Source: Rhizobium jaguaris (GTDB lineage Bacteria; Pseudomonadota; Alphaproteobacteria; Rhizobiales; Rhizobiaceae). From it: a DNA stretch of 64,000 nt. The notes under the pieces were generated by a model that saw only the letters and a program-made list of their open reading frames with translations, did no database searches and was not told the origin of the DNA. The position numbers were made by a program, and so were the translations under genes. Location: contig NZ_CP032694.1 in the NCBI RefSeq assembly GCF_003627755.1, positions 3,902,501 to 3,966,500 of the forward strand, in the 5' to 3' direction. Positions 17,888 through 26,549 of the stretch are shown here, piece by piece (the stretch's first letter is position 1; each line of letters begins with the position of its first letter).

Positions 17888-18145
17888 TCAGGCGGCAAGC
17901 AGCGTATCGAGCTTGCCGGCCCGGTCGAGCGCATGAATATCATCACATCCGCCGACATGCTCGCCATTGATGAAAATCTGCGGGAAGGTCGAACGACCCT
18001 TCGCCTTGGAAATCATCTCCTGGCGTAGCTCGGGCGAATAGGTGGCATTGTGTTCGACGTAGTCCACGCCCTTGGAGTCGAGCAAGGATTTCGCCCGGGC
18101 GCAATAGCCACAGAATTCACGCGTATAGATGACAACCGATGCCAT
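17888..18145 (-). CDS. grxC: glutaredoxin 3
   Basis: An 85-residue dithiol glutaredoxin with active site CGYC near residue 11 and the GSH-binding motifs TFPQIFINGEHVGGCDD. It reduces mixed disulfides using glutathione in the cytoplasm. I chose ATG 18145 (MASVVIYTREFCGYC), with GGAG ten bases upstream, over a longer frame. It follows comF by 29 bases in the same operon. Confidence 0.96.
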   Translation of the reverse strand: MASVVIYTREFCGYCARAKSLLDSKGVDYVEHNATYSPELRQEMISKAKGRSTFPQIFINGEHVGGCDDIHALDRAGKLDTLLAA

Positions 18146-18174
18146 GATCCACTCCGGAAAAGACAGTTTTGCTG

Positions 18175-18951
18175 TCATATAAGATCACCGACAGCCCTTG
18201 CAAAGGTCAAAACCGTCACATCCGTCGCACCGGCTTTTTTCAAGACCCGCGTCGCTGCGGCAACCGTCGCGCCGGTCGTGTAGACATCATCGATCAGCAC
18301 CACGCGGCGGCCGAAAACATCGCCGGCTCGACCTTCCGCGATGGCGAATGCGCCACGCACATTGTCCTGGCGTGCCCTTGCGCCGAGACCGACCTGCTGG
18401 CTCGTCCGTTTCGTGCGCAACAGCGTCGCGGCAAGCATTGGCTTGCCGGAAAGCCGCGCCAGATGACGGGCAAGTTCCGCCGCCTGGTTATATTTGCGCG
18501 AGAAGAGCCGCGCCCGATGCAATGGCACCGGAATGATGGCATCGCAGGCGGCAATCGTGCCGTCGCTGGCACGTAGCATCCAGCCGGCCATCATCGGCGC
18601 CAAATCGGTGCGGTCGCGATATTTCAATCCGAGCACAAGATCACGGACGACGCCGTCATGAATTGCCGCCGAACGCAGCCGGTCGAACACAGGCGGATCG
18701 GCGATCGCCTCCGCGCTCAAAATCCCCGTGCCGAGATCATGGGAAAACGGACTGCCCAGCACCTCGCAAAAGGGCCGCTCGATGAAACGAATGCCGGACC
18801 AGCAGGCGGGGCAAAGGCTGCGATGCGCGCCCGTCGAGACGCCGCAACCGGCGCAAGCCGGCGGATAGATGAGATCGGCCAGCGCCAACCACGGCTTTAT
18901 CAAGCCGGTCCGTAACATAGATGCCGTGATTTCGCGTCCCATCATCCCCAT
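18175..18951 (-). CDS. ComF family phosphoribosyltransferase-like protein
   Basis: About 258 residues. An N-terminal four-cysteine cluster, CAGCG and CPAC, precedes a PRTase domain whose PRPP loop is VVLIDDVYTTGATVAAA. ComF proteins are linked to DNA uptake in some bacteria, but in alphaproteobacteria the role is unclear. The start is uncertain: three ATGs (18951, 18945, 18942) cluster here with no strong ribosome site. The frame stays open far upstream, to 19608, but that part is antisense to the methyltransferase gene. It is the first gene of the operon leading to grxC. Confidence 0.88.
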   Translation of the reverse strand: MGMMGREITASMLRTGLIKPWLALADLIYPPACAGCGVSTGAHRSLCPACWSGIRFIERPFCEVLGSPFSHDLGTGILSAEAIADPPVFDRLRSAAIHDGVVRDLVLGLKYRDRTDLAPMMAGWMLRASDGTIAACDAIIPVPLHRARLFSRKYNQAAELARHLARLSGKPMLAATLLRTKRTSQQVGLGARARQDNVRGAFAIAEGRAGDVFGRRVVLIDDVYTTGATVAAATRVLKKAGATDVTVLTFARAVGDLI

Positions 18952-19048
18952 ATGATTGACACTAGCTTTTTCCTGGCGCCTTTGCGAAGGGAAAAGCAGG
19001 CGCACGCAACGCAGCCGCCGAAGACAGTCTTGATTGCAGGAAATCGCC

Positions 19049-19933
19049 ATGGAAATCGTGTTCGACCAATCGCTGCTCGCCGCCCGCAGGCGCCGTGCGC
19101 TTGCCGGGGGAGACCAGAAGGCCGCTTTCCTTCTGGAAATCGCCGGCCGCGAACTGGCCGAACGGCTTGCCGTCATCGAACGGCATTTCGACGAGGCGGT
19201 CGAGTTGCATGGCGCAACCGGGATTGCGGCGCATGAGGCATTTGCGACTGGCAAAATCGGCCATATCAGGCGTATCGAAAGCGAGGTCGGTTTTGCCGCA
19301 CCCGGCGAGGATCTGACCAAAGCCGCGTTGGAGGAACTGCCGCTAGAAGCGCAGTCGGTCAATCTCATTCTGTCGCCGCTAAGCCTGCATGTTACCAACG
19401 ATACGCCCGGCGTCTTCATCCAAGTGCGCCGGGCGCTGAAGGCCGACGGTCTGTTTCTGGCCGCGATCCCCGGCTCCGGCACTTTACAGGAACTGCGCGA
19501 CGTGCTGCTCGCGACCGAGATCGAGCTCACCGGCGGCGCCAGTCCGCGCGTCATTCCCTTTGCCGATGTTCGCGACGTCGGCGGTCTGCTGCAGCGTGCG
19601 GGGTTCACCTTGCCAGTGATCGACGCCGAGACCTATACGGTGCGCTACGACAATCTTTTTGCGCTGATGCGTGATCTGCGCGCCATGGGCATGACAAATC
19701 CGCTGGCCGACCGCAGCCGCAAGCCGCTGACGCGCGCGTTCTTCCTGCGCGCTGCCGAACTCTACGCCGAACGCTATTCCGATCCCGATGGGAGGATAAG
19801 GGCGACCTTCTCGATCATCTACGCGTCCGGCTGGACGCCACACGAAAGCCAGCAGCAACCGCTACGGCCAGGCTCGGCCAAGGCGCGACTCGCCGATGCG
19901 CTGAAAGTCGAGGAACACAAGCTGAAACAGTAA
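19049..19933 (+). CDS. SAM-dependent methyltransferase, NDUFAF5/BioC-like
   Basis: 294 residues. The N-terminus MEIVFDQSLLAARRRRAL matches the conserved FDRxLLxxRRxRA start of the alphaproteobacterial homologues of mitochondrial NDUFAF5, an arginine hydroxylase needed for complex I assembly. The methyltransferase fold is degenerate: the motif I glycine box is weak. That is also true of NDUFAF5 homologues. Later blocks (RNDxxG-like and FSIIYASGW) fit the family. ATG 19049 has AGGA upstream; an in-frame TTG 15 bases earlier was rejected. The gene is divergent from comF. Substrate in bacteria is not established. Confidence 0.85.
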   Translation: MEIVFDQSLLAARRRRALAGGDQKAAFLLEIAGRELAERLAVIERHFDEAVELHGATGIAAHEAFATGKIGHIRRIESEVGFAAPGEDLTKAALEELPLEAQSVNLILSPLSLHVTNDTPGVFIQVRRALKADGLFLAAIPGSGTLQELRDVLLATEIELTGGASPRVIPFADVRDVGGLLQRAGFTLPVIDAETYTVRYDNLFALMRDLRAMGMTNPLADRSRKPLTRAFFLRAAELYAERYSDPDGRIRATFSIIYASGWTPHESQQQPLRPGSAKARLADALKVEEHKLKQ

Positions 19934-19969
19934 GCAGCTGGAACCCGGTTCACTCACCTCGAAGCGACG

Positions 19970-20149
19970 TCATTTAGACGCAGGCGAGTTAGTGACCGTA
20001 TCCGAGATGTAATTGAACATCGCCGACAGGCTGCTGCCGAAAGCGCCGACGCCACTGATGATCGCCACCGACATCAGCGCGGCAATCAGGCCATATTCGA
20101 TGACCGTGGCGCCGGTCTTGTCACGAAAAAAACGCCGTACGGAACGCAT
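19970..20149 (-). CDS. Flp family type IVb pilin
   Basis: 59 residues: a short basic leader MRSVRRFFRDKTG, then ATVIEYGLIAALMSVAII, the Flp motif with the G/A processing site followed by Glu at +5 and a hydrophobic assembly helix. It should be cut by a TadV/CpaA prepilin peptidase and assembled by a Tad secretion machine, which is not in this window. AGGAG precedes the ATG at 20149. It is an orphan pilin gene, a common situation in rhizobia with several flp copies. Confidence 0.93.
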   Translation of the reverse strand: MRSVRRFFRDKTGATVIEYGLIAALMSVAIISGVGAFGSSLSAMFNYISDTVTNSPASK

Positions 20150-20161
20150 ACGCTTCAAGCT

Positions 20162-20273
20162 CCTAAAGCAATTCCAGGAAAAGTGCGAAGCGGTTTTCCG
20201 TCCGGAATTGCGTAACAACAAAGGAATAGAGCGGGAAAGCGATTCCGTGAAAACGCTGAACCGCTCTAGCATC
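20162..20273. repeat. rhizobial intergenic palindromic repeat
   Basis: Contains the inverted pair GGAAAA...TTTTCC within TTCCAGGAAAAGTGCGAAG and the flank GAGCGG...CCGCTC, in the style of the mosaic elements scattered through Rhizobium chromosomes (the phrase AAAAGTGCGAAGCGGTTTTCC is very common there). It lies between the Flp pilin and the downstream small gene. Confidence 0.65.
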
Positions 20274-20330
20274 TGAAAACGAGCGTATCCGGCGCCTTCA
20301 TGCACCCGATAGGCTTTACCAGTGTAACGG

Positions 20331-20645
20331 TCAGCAGCCGCTGTCGGCGCCATAACCTTGGACGATACAAACCGAACCGGGCTCCTGCTGCAGCACGCTG
20401 CGGCGTATGGTGTAACGTTTGCCGTTTTCCATCTGCGGGATAGAGCCGGTGGTGATGTTGTCGAGATCAGGCGCGCTCGCAAGCACGCTCGACTTCGACT
20501 TGTCGGAAAGCATCGGCGTCAGGATAAGCGAAAGCGCAACCGCCGCCGTTCCAAACAGCAAGGCGATATTCAACGCGCCCGTCTTGCGCGACGAGGAATA
20601 GGACTGCTCTTTTTCCTGAACAGCTTTCCAGAAATCGTCGTCCAT
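20331..20645 (-). CDS. small membrane-anchored protein of unknown function
   Basis: 104 residues from ATG 20645, with AAGAAGG upstream. A charged N-terminus (MDDDFWKAVQEKEQSYSSSRK) precedes one hydrophobic segment (about 24-44), then a periplasmic tail ending in two cysteines (SVCIVQGYGADSGC). Topology suggests an N-in anchored protein whose C-terminal cysteines may form a disulfide. No family recognised. It lies upstream of the Flp pilin on the same strand, with a repeat between them. Confidence 0.6.
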   Translation of the reverse strand: MDDDFWKAVQEKEQSYSSSRKTGALNIALLFGTAAVALSLILTPMLSDKSKSSVLASAPDLDNITTGSIPQMENGKRYTIRRSVLQQEPGSVCIVQGYGADSGC

Positions 20646-20942
20646 AATGCCAAGCCTTCTTAAACGCACACACCAACCGCTTGATTGAGATTATTCAATG
20701 CCAGAAGGTCATAAACGATCCCTTAATATCCACATGTAAATTAGAGATGTGTCGATTCGCGGAACAGAACTTGACGGACATTAACTGATTGATATCACGC
20801 GATTAATTTCGATTAACCATGTTTAGTTGGTGGAACGTTTGAAAGCGGTAGTTGCAATAACGATACCGTGACGCGTGAAATATTGCGCCGCTTGCCGCGT
20901 GGCCGTCCCTTCAAGCACCTGCGCAGCGCTTTAGGTGCCTTT
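20646..20942. other. intergenic region, 3' flank of the group II intron
   Basis: About 300 bases with no convincing gene. An inverted pair AAGCACCT (20912-20919) and AGGTGCCT (20933-20940) encloses GCGCAGCGC and could form a hairpin just beyond the intron's 3' end. The AT-rich stretch 20690-20830 presumably holds the promoter of the small gene at 20645 (minus strand). Confidence 0.45.
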
Positions 20943-20944
20943 CG

Positions 20945-21012
20945 CGGTAGGGACGCCCATTACTGGGCGCCCCCCGCTCAGATCCGAGCGAGCCCGATTC
21001 GAGCACTCGGCT
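20945..21012 (-). ncRNA. group II intron domains V and VI
   Basis: On the minus strand, GAGCCGAGTGC pairs with GCTCGCTCGGATC across a short loop, which is domain V containing the AGC catalytic triad position. It is followed by GGGGGCGCCCA and TGGGCGTCCCTACC, a domain VI hairpin with an unpaired A in CCTACC as the branch-point candidate. The stop codon of the reverse transcriptase lies immediately before. Confidence 0.8.
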
Positions 21013-21013
21013 C

Positions 21014-22489
21014 CTACCTTGGGTGGCTGACGGCGAAGCGCTCATTGGGCCACGGGTGAAGGATACGCGGTTTGGGGAGCCAGTCGTCGGTCAGTTTCGT
21101 CATGCGGGCCCAGGTGAAACCGTCTCGTTGGCTGCGCCGCCGAAGCGTTCGCCGCCAGAGATCGGTCACATGGTGCCGGAACGCCGAAAGCGCCCGGCCA
21201 TTCGTCGGCACCGCATAATAGCCGAAATAACCTGTCACGACCTGCCTCAGCCACTTCCCCTGTTCGGGGATCGGCCGATGCATCCGACGCCGCAGCTCCG
21301 CCTTGATGTCCTTGAGCTTCGCCCGCATGCGGTCGCTTCGGGTCTTCCGCCTAAGCTGGAAGCGCCCTTTGCGCGATTTTCCGCAGATGAAGGTAAATCC
21401 CAGGAATGCGAAAGTCTCCGGTTTGCCGAGCCCGCGCTTCTTGCGATCGACCGCCGCAAAGCGACCAAACTCAATCAGGCGGGTCTTGTCCGGATGGAGC
21501 GACAGTGCGAACTCCTCAAGCCTTGCGCGCATCGCATCGAGGAAGTGACGAGCATCCTCCTCGCGCTCGAAACCAACGACCACATCATCGGCATAGCGCA
21601 CGATGATCATACCGCCGGTAGCCTCACGCTGTCGCCAGCGCTGGGCCCACAGGTCGAAGACGTAGTGCAGGTAGATATTGGCCAGAAGCGGCGAAATCAC
21701 CGATCCTTGACCCGTTCCCCTGTCCTCCACAGTCACGATCCCGTCTTCGAGGATGCCCGCCTTGAGCCATTTGCGGATCAGGCGGATGATGCGCTTGTCG
21801 CCGATCCTGTGTTCGACGAAGCGAACCAGCCATTCCTGACTGACCGCCCCGAAGAAATTCTGGATGTCGGCGTCGACGATCCAGTTCACCTTCCGTCGGT
21901 CGATTGCGACGTACAAGGCATCCAATGCATCGTGCGGCCCTCTTCCGGGTCGGAACCCGTAGGAGAACCCACAGAAGTCGCCTTCATAGATGGCATTGAG
22001 CACCATGACCGTTGTACCCTGAACGATCTTATCTTCCAGAGCTGCAATCGCTAGCGGCCGCTGTTTCCCGTCCGCCTTCGGTATATATGTCCGGCGAGAC
22101 GGTTGTGGTCGGTACGTTCCCCGATGGACCCGTTCGTGCAGGTCCCTGAGCCGAGGCTCAAGGTCCGCCTCGTAGTCCTGCCATGTCATGCCATCCACCC
22201 CGGGAGCGGCCTTGCGCTTAAGCGTGTAGAACGCCGTCCGAAGTGTGTCGACATTGATATGGTGGAAGAGCGCGGTGAACCGTTCCTTCTTCCTCAGCCT
22301 TGCGGCTTGCCGTACGCGGTCCAGCGCCTGGGACATGCGAGCCCGGCTCTGTGTCCGGTGCATGTGTTGCTGTTCCGCATTCCCCTTGGTCCCCGGCCTT
22401 GGCTCCACCAACTCCGCCACCGGTCGCCCGGCTTTGTTCGTCGGCTTCCCAGCTACTATGCCGGAGTCAGACTTCTCTGGATCGTGCAT
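21014..22489 (-). CDS. ltrA: group II intron reverse transcriptase/maturase
   Basis: 491 residues. Reverse transcriptase blocks are in order: PGVDGMTWQDYE (RT1), YIPKADGKQRPLAIA (RT2), GFSYGFRPGRGPHDAL (RT3), IVDADIQNFF (RT4, metal Asp), GTGQGSVISPLLANIYLH (RT4/5), and the catalytic IIVRYADDVVVGFE (YADD). Domain X (maturase) follows with GYFGYYAVPTN and the ending RILHPWPNERF. There is no H-N-H endonuclease domain after domain X, so retrohoming would depend on nascent-strand priming, as in RmInt1-like introns. The start is ATG 22489, immediately after a TTG. The protein looks intact and so potentially active. Confidence 0.96.
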   Translation of the reverse strand: MHDPEKSDSGIVAGKPTNKAGRPVAELVEPRPGTKGNAEQQHMHRTQSRARMSQALDRVRQAARLRKKERFTALFHHINVDTLRTAFYTLKRKAAPGVDGMTWQDYEADLEPRLRDLHERVHRGTYRPQPSRRTYIPKADGKQRPLAIAALEDKIVQGTTVMVLNAIYEGDFCGFSYGFRPGRGPHDALDALYVAIDRRKVNWIVDADIQNFFGAVSQEWLVRFVEHRIGDKRIIRLIRKWLKAGILEDGIVTVEDRGTGQGSVISPLLANIYLHYVFDLWAQRWRQREATGGMIIVRYADDVVVGFEREEDARHFLDAMRARLEEFALSLHPDKTRLIEFGRFAAVDRKKRGLGKPETFAFLGFTFICGKSRKGRFQLRRKTRSDRMRAKLKDIKAELRRRMHRPIPEQGKWLRQVVTGYFGYYAVPTNGRALSAFRHHVTDLWRRTLRRRSQRDGFTWARMTKLTDDWLPKPRILHPWPNERFAVSHPR

Positions 22490-22928
22490 CAACGGCTACG
22501 GCTCCTCGCCTTCCCGTTGCGGACCATCCACACCGTAGTCTTGGGGTGTTTGGCCAATCCAGAGATCTCCCGGTTCCCGTACAAGGAGCTTCCGCACATG
22601 CCAGGGTCTCAGACCACGCCAGATCGGAACAGGCGCTCGCGAAAAATCGCGCTTGTCCGTTTCGCCTTCCGCTAAATTAACGGCGTCGGCATCCGGGACG
22701 ATATCCCTTTCGTGGCTCAATGGCTGGCCTATGCGCTCCCCTGCCGACGCTTCGCCGGCATCCTCGCGGATGCCTGCGCACGGCTCGGGGCCGATGTGGG
22801 TCGCTACTCCTTCGTCGTAGTGGACTTTCACCACCTACTCCTTGCCGGTCTCCCGGCGCACTAATTTGAGATAGCCTTCGCATCCGGTTTACCATCGCCG
22901 GAACGCTTGGTGTCATGGGTCAGAATGC

Positions 22929-23342
22929 TTAGAGAAGATCCTGCAGGAACGGAATCAGCGGCTCATCGGCCGGCGGCATCGGATAATCGCGCAGCGCCTG
23001 CGGCCGTACCCATTTCAGCGCCTGACCTTCCCGGCCATGCGGGATTCCTTCGTATCGCCGGCAGACATAAAGCGGCATTAGCAGATGGAAGGTCTCGTAG
23101 GTATGGCTGGCAAAGGTCAGTGGTGCGAGGCAAGGGATCTTCGTCTGGATGCCAAGCTCTTCCTGAAGCTCGCGCACCAAAGTCTCTTCAGGCGTCTCGC
23201 CAGGCTCGACCTTGCCGCCCGGAAATTCCCATAGCCCGGCAAGCGACTTTCCCTCCGGCCGCTGCGCCAGGAGAATGCGGCCATCGGTGTCGATCAGCGC
23301 ACAGGCAGCGACTAGAATGATCTTACGACCGGCTTCGCTCAT
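22929..23342 (-). CDS. mutT: (deoxy)nucleoside triphosphate pyrophosphohydrolase, MutT type
   Basis: 137 residues. The Nudix box is complete: GGKVEPGETPEETLVRELQE plus ELGI (GX5EX7REUXEEXGU). The start IILVAACALIDTDGRILLAQRP is typical of MutT, which removes 8-oxo-dGTP. The start codon overlaps the end of the GNAT gene by four bases (ATGA), placing it last in the argJ-GNAT-mutT operon; this order is conserved in Rhizobiaceae. The group II intron begins 67 bases downstream. Confidence 0.95.
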   Translation of the reverse strand: MSEAGRKIILVAACALIDTDGRILLAQRPEGKSLAGLWEFPGGKVEPGETPEETLVRELQEELGIQTKIPCLAPLTFASHTYETFHLLMPLYVCRRYEGIPHGREGQALKWVRPQALRDYPMPPADEPLIPFLQDLL

Positions 23343-24118
23343 GCCTCACCCGCAGGGCGCCAGTAGCAATAACGATAGGCCTCGCGGAAACCGAAACGGG
23401 CATAGAGCGCCAGCGCCGGTTCATTGAACGCGCCGACCTGAAGCCAGGCCGTTCTTGCGCTGCGCATGCGCGCCCAGCGCAACGCCGACGTCAGGATCTC
23501 GATCGCCAATCCCTTGCGCCGGTGCTCGGCCACCACCGACACTGACATGATGCCGGCGAGGTCGTTATCCTGCACGCAAAGCGTCGTCGCCACCGGTCCG
23601 GCCTCGTCATTTTCGATGACGAAAAGACCCGACGGCGGCTTGATACCGCTGACAACCTCCGCCAGGGCAGGCTTGAGCATGGGATCGGCTTTATCCACCA
23701 AAAGGCTTGCATCGACGTAGCGGCCGATATCGTGGCTCGGCAGATGATCGAGCGTATCGGGCAGTTCGAGATCGATCAGATCGGCAGTCATGACGATAGT
23801 TTCTTCGAACCGCGTCCAGCCCTGGTGCTGCAACAGCTCGATCAGCATTGGCGAGGCCAGCGGCGTTTCGCGCACCACCATCGGCCGGCCATAGGCTTCG
23901 AACTTGCGCTGCGCCTTCGCGAGCCGGATGTCCAGATCGCGATAATCGGAGGGATCGAGCGGCACGACACTGTTAAGCCGCTTCGACGGATGGCCCGCCG
24001 TCAACCGCACCTGCCAGCTGCCGTCATACTGCACGGACGAGGCCGGCCATGCCCGGAAGCCGACCGCTTCGAGCCTGCGGACCAAAGGCAGCTTGTTCAT
24101 TGTGGACTGCGCATGCAT
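23339..24118 (-). CDS. GNAT family N-acetyltransferase
   Basis: About 259 residues from ATG 24118; ATG 24100 is an alternative. The C-terminal half carries the GNAT acetyl-CoA loop in SVVAEHRRKGLAIEILTSAL (R/Q-x-x-G-x-G/A) and the end QVGAFNEPALALYARFGFREAYRYCYW. The N-terminal half looks like a second, degenerate GNAT domain. The substrate is unknown. It starts ten bases after the argJ stop and overlaps mutT. argJ itself is an acetyl-transferring enzyme, but no link in substrate is implied. Confidence 0.9.
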   Translation of the reverse strand: MHAQSTMNKLPLVRRLEAVGFRAWPASSVQYDGSWQVRLTAGHPSKRLNSVVPLDPSDYRDLDIRLAKAQRKFEAYGRPMVVRETPLASPMLIELLQHQGWTRFEETIVMTADLIDLELPDTLDHLPSHDIGRYVDASLLVDKADPMLKPALAEVVSGIKPPSGLFVIENDEAGPVATTLCVQDNDLAGIMSVSVVAEHRRKGLAIEILTSALRWARMRSARTAWLQVGAFNEPALALYARFGFREAYRYCYWRPAGEA

Positions 24119-24128
24119 CGAAAGGATA

Positions 24129-25370
24129 TCAGCTCCGGTAGTCGCCATTGATGGCAACATATTCCTTGGTGAGGTCGCAGGTCCAGACCGTCGCACGGCC
24201 ATTGCCGAGCCCCAGGTCGACTTTCACAGGAATATCCTGCTGCTTCATCACGTTGGAGGCGGCCTCCTCGGAGTAGGAGGCGTCGCGTTCGCCATTCACG
24301 GCGACGCGGACATCGCCGAACCAGATGGCGAGCTTGTCGCGGTCGGCCATTTCGCCGGCCTTGCCGACGGCCATGACGACGCGGCCCCAATTGGCGTCCT
24401 CGCCAGCAGCGGCGGTCTTCACCAGCGGCGAATTGGCGATCGAAAGCGCAATGCGCTTGGCGGCCGCATCATTCTCTGCGCCGGTGACGGTGATTTCCAG
24501 CATCTTGGTGGCACCTTCGCCGTCACGAACGACCTGGATGGCGAGATCTTTAAGGAGCTCGTTCAGCGCCGTGCGGAAAGCAGCGAGCTTGGGATCGTCG
24601 GCACGTTCGATATGGGCCTGGCCATCGGCAGCCGCAGCACCGGTGGCAAACAGCATCAGTGTATCCGATGTCGAAGTGTCGCTGTCGACCGTCATCGAAT
24701 TGAAGCTCGGGCCGACGCCTTCGGAGAGCATAGCTTGCAGAGCGGCAGAAGAAATATCGGCGTCGGTGACAACGAAGGAGAGCATGGTCGCCATATCCGG
24801 CGCGATCATGCCGGCGCCCTTGGCGATGCCGTTGATCGTGACCTTGACCCCACCGATCTCGGCGCTGCGGGTCGCGACCTTCGGATAGGTATCCGTGGTC
24901 ATGATCGCCTTGGCGGCTTCGAACCAGAAATCGCTGGTCGCATCCTTTGCCATGGTGTCCAGCACGCCGGCGAACTTGGTTGCATCCAGGGGCTCACCGA
25001 TGACGCCGGTCGAGGCGAGATAGACTTCGCTTTCACCGCAACCAACGGCAGCTGCGGCCGACTTGGCGGTGAGTTCCGTCGCCTGACGGCCCTTGAGGCC
25101 GGTGAAGGCATTGGCATTACCGGAATTGACGACGACGGCGCGGGCGCTGCCATGCGGCAGGTTGGACCGGCAGAAATCGACGGGAGCTGATGGGCACTTC
25201 GAGCGGGTGAAGACACCTGCGACGGCCGCCGGCTTGTCGAAGACCATGAGCAGGACGTCAGTCCGGTTCTTATATTTGATACCGGCGGATGCCGTGGTCA
25301 TACGCACGCCGCGCAATGCCGGCATGGACACAAAGGATTTGGGAGCGAGCGGAGAGACGGAACCGGACAT
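24129..25370 (-). CDS. argJ: bifunctional ornithine acetyltransferase / N-acetylglutamate synthase
   Basis: 413 residues. ArgJ transfers acetyl from N-acetylornithine to glutamate, the cyclic arginine route. The self-cleavage site is in [17 protein letters not shown], where the Thr after Ala becomes the nucleophile of the beta chain (about residue 195). The oxyanion-type motif [12 protein letters not shown] and the C-terminal [11 protein letters not shown] are conserved. It heads an operon with GNAT and mutT. argH elsewhere in the window (58466) serves the same pathway. Confidence 0.98.
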   Translation of the reverse strand: MSGSVSPLAPKSFVSMPALRGVRMTTASAGIKYKNRTDVLLMVFDKPAAVAGVFTRSKCPSAPVDFCRSNLPHGSARAVVVNSGNANAFTGLKGRQATELTAKSAAAAVGCGESEVYLASTGVIGEPLDATKFAGVLDTMAKDATSDFWFEAAKAIMTTDTYPKVATRSAEIGGVKVTINGIAKGAGMIAPDMATMLSFVVTDADISSAALQAMLSEGVGPSFNSMTVDSDTSTSDTLMLFATGAAAADGQAHIERADDPKLAAFRTALNELLKDLAIQVVRDGEGATKMLEITVTGAENDAAAKRIALSIANSPLVKTAAAGEDANWGRVVMAVGKAGEMADRDKLAIWFGDVRVAVNGERDASYSEEAASNVMKQQDIPVKVDLGLGNGRATVWTCDLTKEYVAINGDYRS

Positions 25371-25384
25371 GAGGCCACCTGAAC

Positions 25385-25481
25385 GAGCATGATGCCGAAA
25401 AGTGTAGGCGGTTTTCGGATGACATCATGCTCTGCTTCTTTGATTCTGGAGCGGATTCAGATTTTAGGTCGATACGACCTA
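25385..25481. repeat. rhizobial intergenic mosaic element (RIME-like)
   Basis: Nested palindrome GAGCATGATG (25385-25394), CCGAAAA, ten bases, TTTTCGG, CATCATGCTC (25423-25432), the hallmark of the RIME-type repeats of Rhizobium. A second perfect palindrome, TAGGTCG-ATA-CGACCTA (25465-25481), follows in the tail of the element. It lies between ppiC and argJ, close to the argJ start, so it may carry part of the argJ promoter region. Confidence 0.8.
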
Positions 25482-25502
25482 TAATCATCCGACTCCAGTG
25501 AA

Positions 25503-25525
25503 GGGCCCGGAAAAACCGGGCCCTG
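25503..25525 (-). terminator. hairpin terminator after the parvulin gene
   Basis: AGGGCCCGG (25503-25511) and CCGGGCCCT (25517-25525) form a perfect 9-bp stem with a five-base A/T loop, 20 bases past the stop codon. The T-tract on the minus strand is weak; on the plus strand GATGGTTTT follows. Confidence 0.6.
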
Positions 25526-25545
25526 ATGGTTTTGACTGCTATGGC

Positions 25546-26448
25546 TTACTGCTGCGGCTGGGATTCAGGCACGATTGCGTCGTCTGCCGGAGCCTGATCC
25601 TGCTGCTTCTGCGCATCCTCATAGGCCTTGCTCAGCGCCGGGTCGTTGATGACGACCTTCGACTCCTGCTTGGCCTTGTTCAGGAGATCAAGATACTTGT
25701 CGCGCATGACGAGCTGACGAACCTGATCCTTCACCTGGTCGAACGGCGGCGGCGGAGCGTCGCGCTTGTCTTCAACCTTGATAACGTGCCAGCCGAAATC
25801 CGACTTCACCGGGGTCTTGGTGTAGGTACCGACCGGCAGCGCGAAGGCTGCGTCTTCGAATTCCTTGACCATGCGGCCACGGGCGAAATAGCCGAGGTCA
25901 CCGCCGTCGGCCTTGTTCGGGTCCGTCGACTTTTCCTTGGCGAGTTCGGCAAAATCCTTGCCGGCGTCGAGTTGCTTGATGATGTCCTTGGCTTCATCCT
26001 CGGTCTTCACCAGGATGTGGCGGGCATGGACTTCTTCCTGCTTCGGCAGTGCTGCGACTTCCTTGTCGTAGCGAGCCTTGACGTCAGCGTCCGTGATCGT
26101 ATCTGCGACATGTGCCTTGAAATAGGCATTATGCAGCTCACGGTCGCGCAGATAGGCCATGTGCGACTGGAAGTCCGGCGTCTGGTCGAGCTTTTCGGCA
26201 GCCGCATCCTTTGCGAGAAGCTTGACGTCGATCGAAGCCGAAAGTGCTGCCACCTTCTTCTGATCGTCCGGAAGCTGGCCAAGCTGCGGGTCGAGGTTGG
26301 CGATCGCGAGATCAAGTTCGGACTGATGGATTTCGACATCGCCAACCTTGGCGACAACGGGGTCTTTGGCGTCAGCGGCAAAGACCGGCGCCTGCAAGGT
26401 GACGAATGTTGCGAACGCAACCGCAGCAAGTTTGTTGTAGCTCAACAT
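25546..26448 (-). CDS. peptidylprolyl isomerase, parvulin (PpiC/SurA-like), periplasmic
   Basis: 300 residues. A signal peptide (MLSYNKLAAVAFATFVTLQAPVFAAD) is followed by a SurA-N-like helical part (about 30-140), a parvulin domain (about 140-235: EEVHARHILVKTEDEAK, FAELAKEKSTDPNKADGGDLGYF, GWHVIKVEDKR), and a Gln/Pro-rich tail. It should catalyse prolyl isomerisation and chaperone exported proteins in the periplasm. I chose ATG 26448, with AAAGG upstream. It is divergent from secA, so exporter and periplasmic folding factor share a control region. Confidence 0.95.
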   Translation of the reverse strand: MLSYNKLAAVAFATFVTLQAPVFAADAKDPVVAKVGDVEIHQSELDLAIANLDPQLGQLPDDQKKVAALSASIDVKLLAKDAAAEKLDQTPDFQSHMAYLRDRELHNAYFKAHVADTITDADVKARYDKEVAALPKQEEVHARHILVKTEDEAKDIIKQLDAGKDFAELAKEKSTDPNKADGGDLGYFARGRMVKEFEDAAFALPVGTYTKTPVKSDFGWHVIKVEDKRDAPPPPFDQVKDQVRQLVMRDKYLDLLNKAKQESKVVINDPALSKAYEDAQKQQDQAPADDAIVPESQPQQ

Positions 26449-26549
26449 AGAATAACCTTTCGGTGGTCTCGACCGGCTCAACAGTTGTGAATCCGGCAGG
26501 AAAAGCCTTCAGCAAGAGAATGTGGCCTTTCTGTATCGGCCAATTCCCG

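Larger units (their letters stand above)
20943..22861 (-). mobile_element. group II intron, apparently complete
   Basis: The 5' end is set by GTGCGCC (minus strand, starting at 22861), the canonical GUGYG boundary. The 3' end near 20943 (plus or minus about five bases) follows a domain V/VI structure. In between are a roughly 370-base structured 5' part (domains I-III), an intact reverse transcriptase gene in domain IV, and the 3' ribozyme domains. It sits between mutT and the small membrane protein gene, and interrupts no recognisable gene. Splicing would restore the exon junction ...CAAATTA/GCGAAAGG (approximate). Confidence 0.88.

Noticed and set aside
18952..19608. N-terminal extension of the comF frame
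   Set aside because: The extra 219 codons are antisense to the NDUFAF5-like gene, and the ComF cysteine cluster starts only after 18951.
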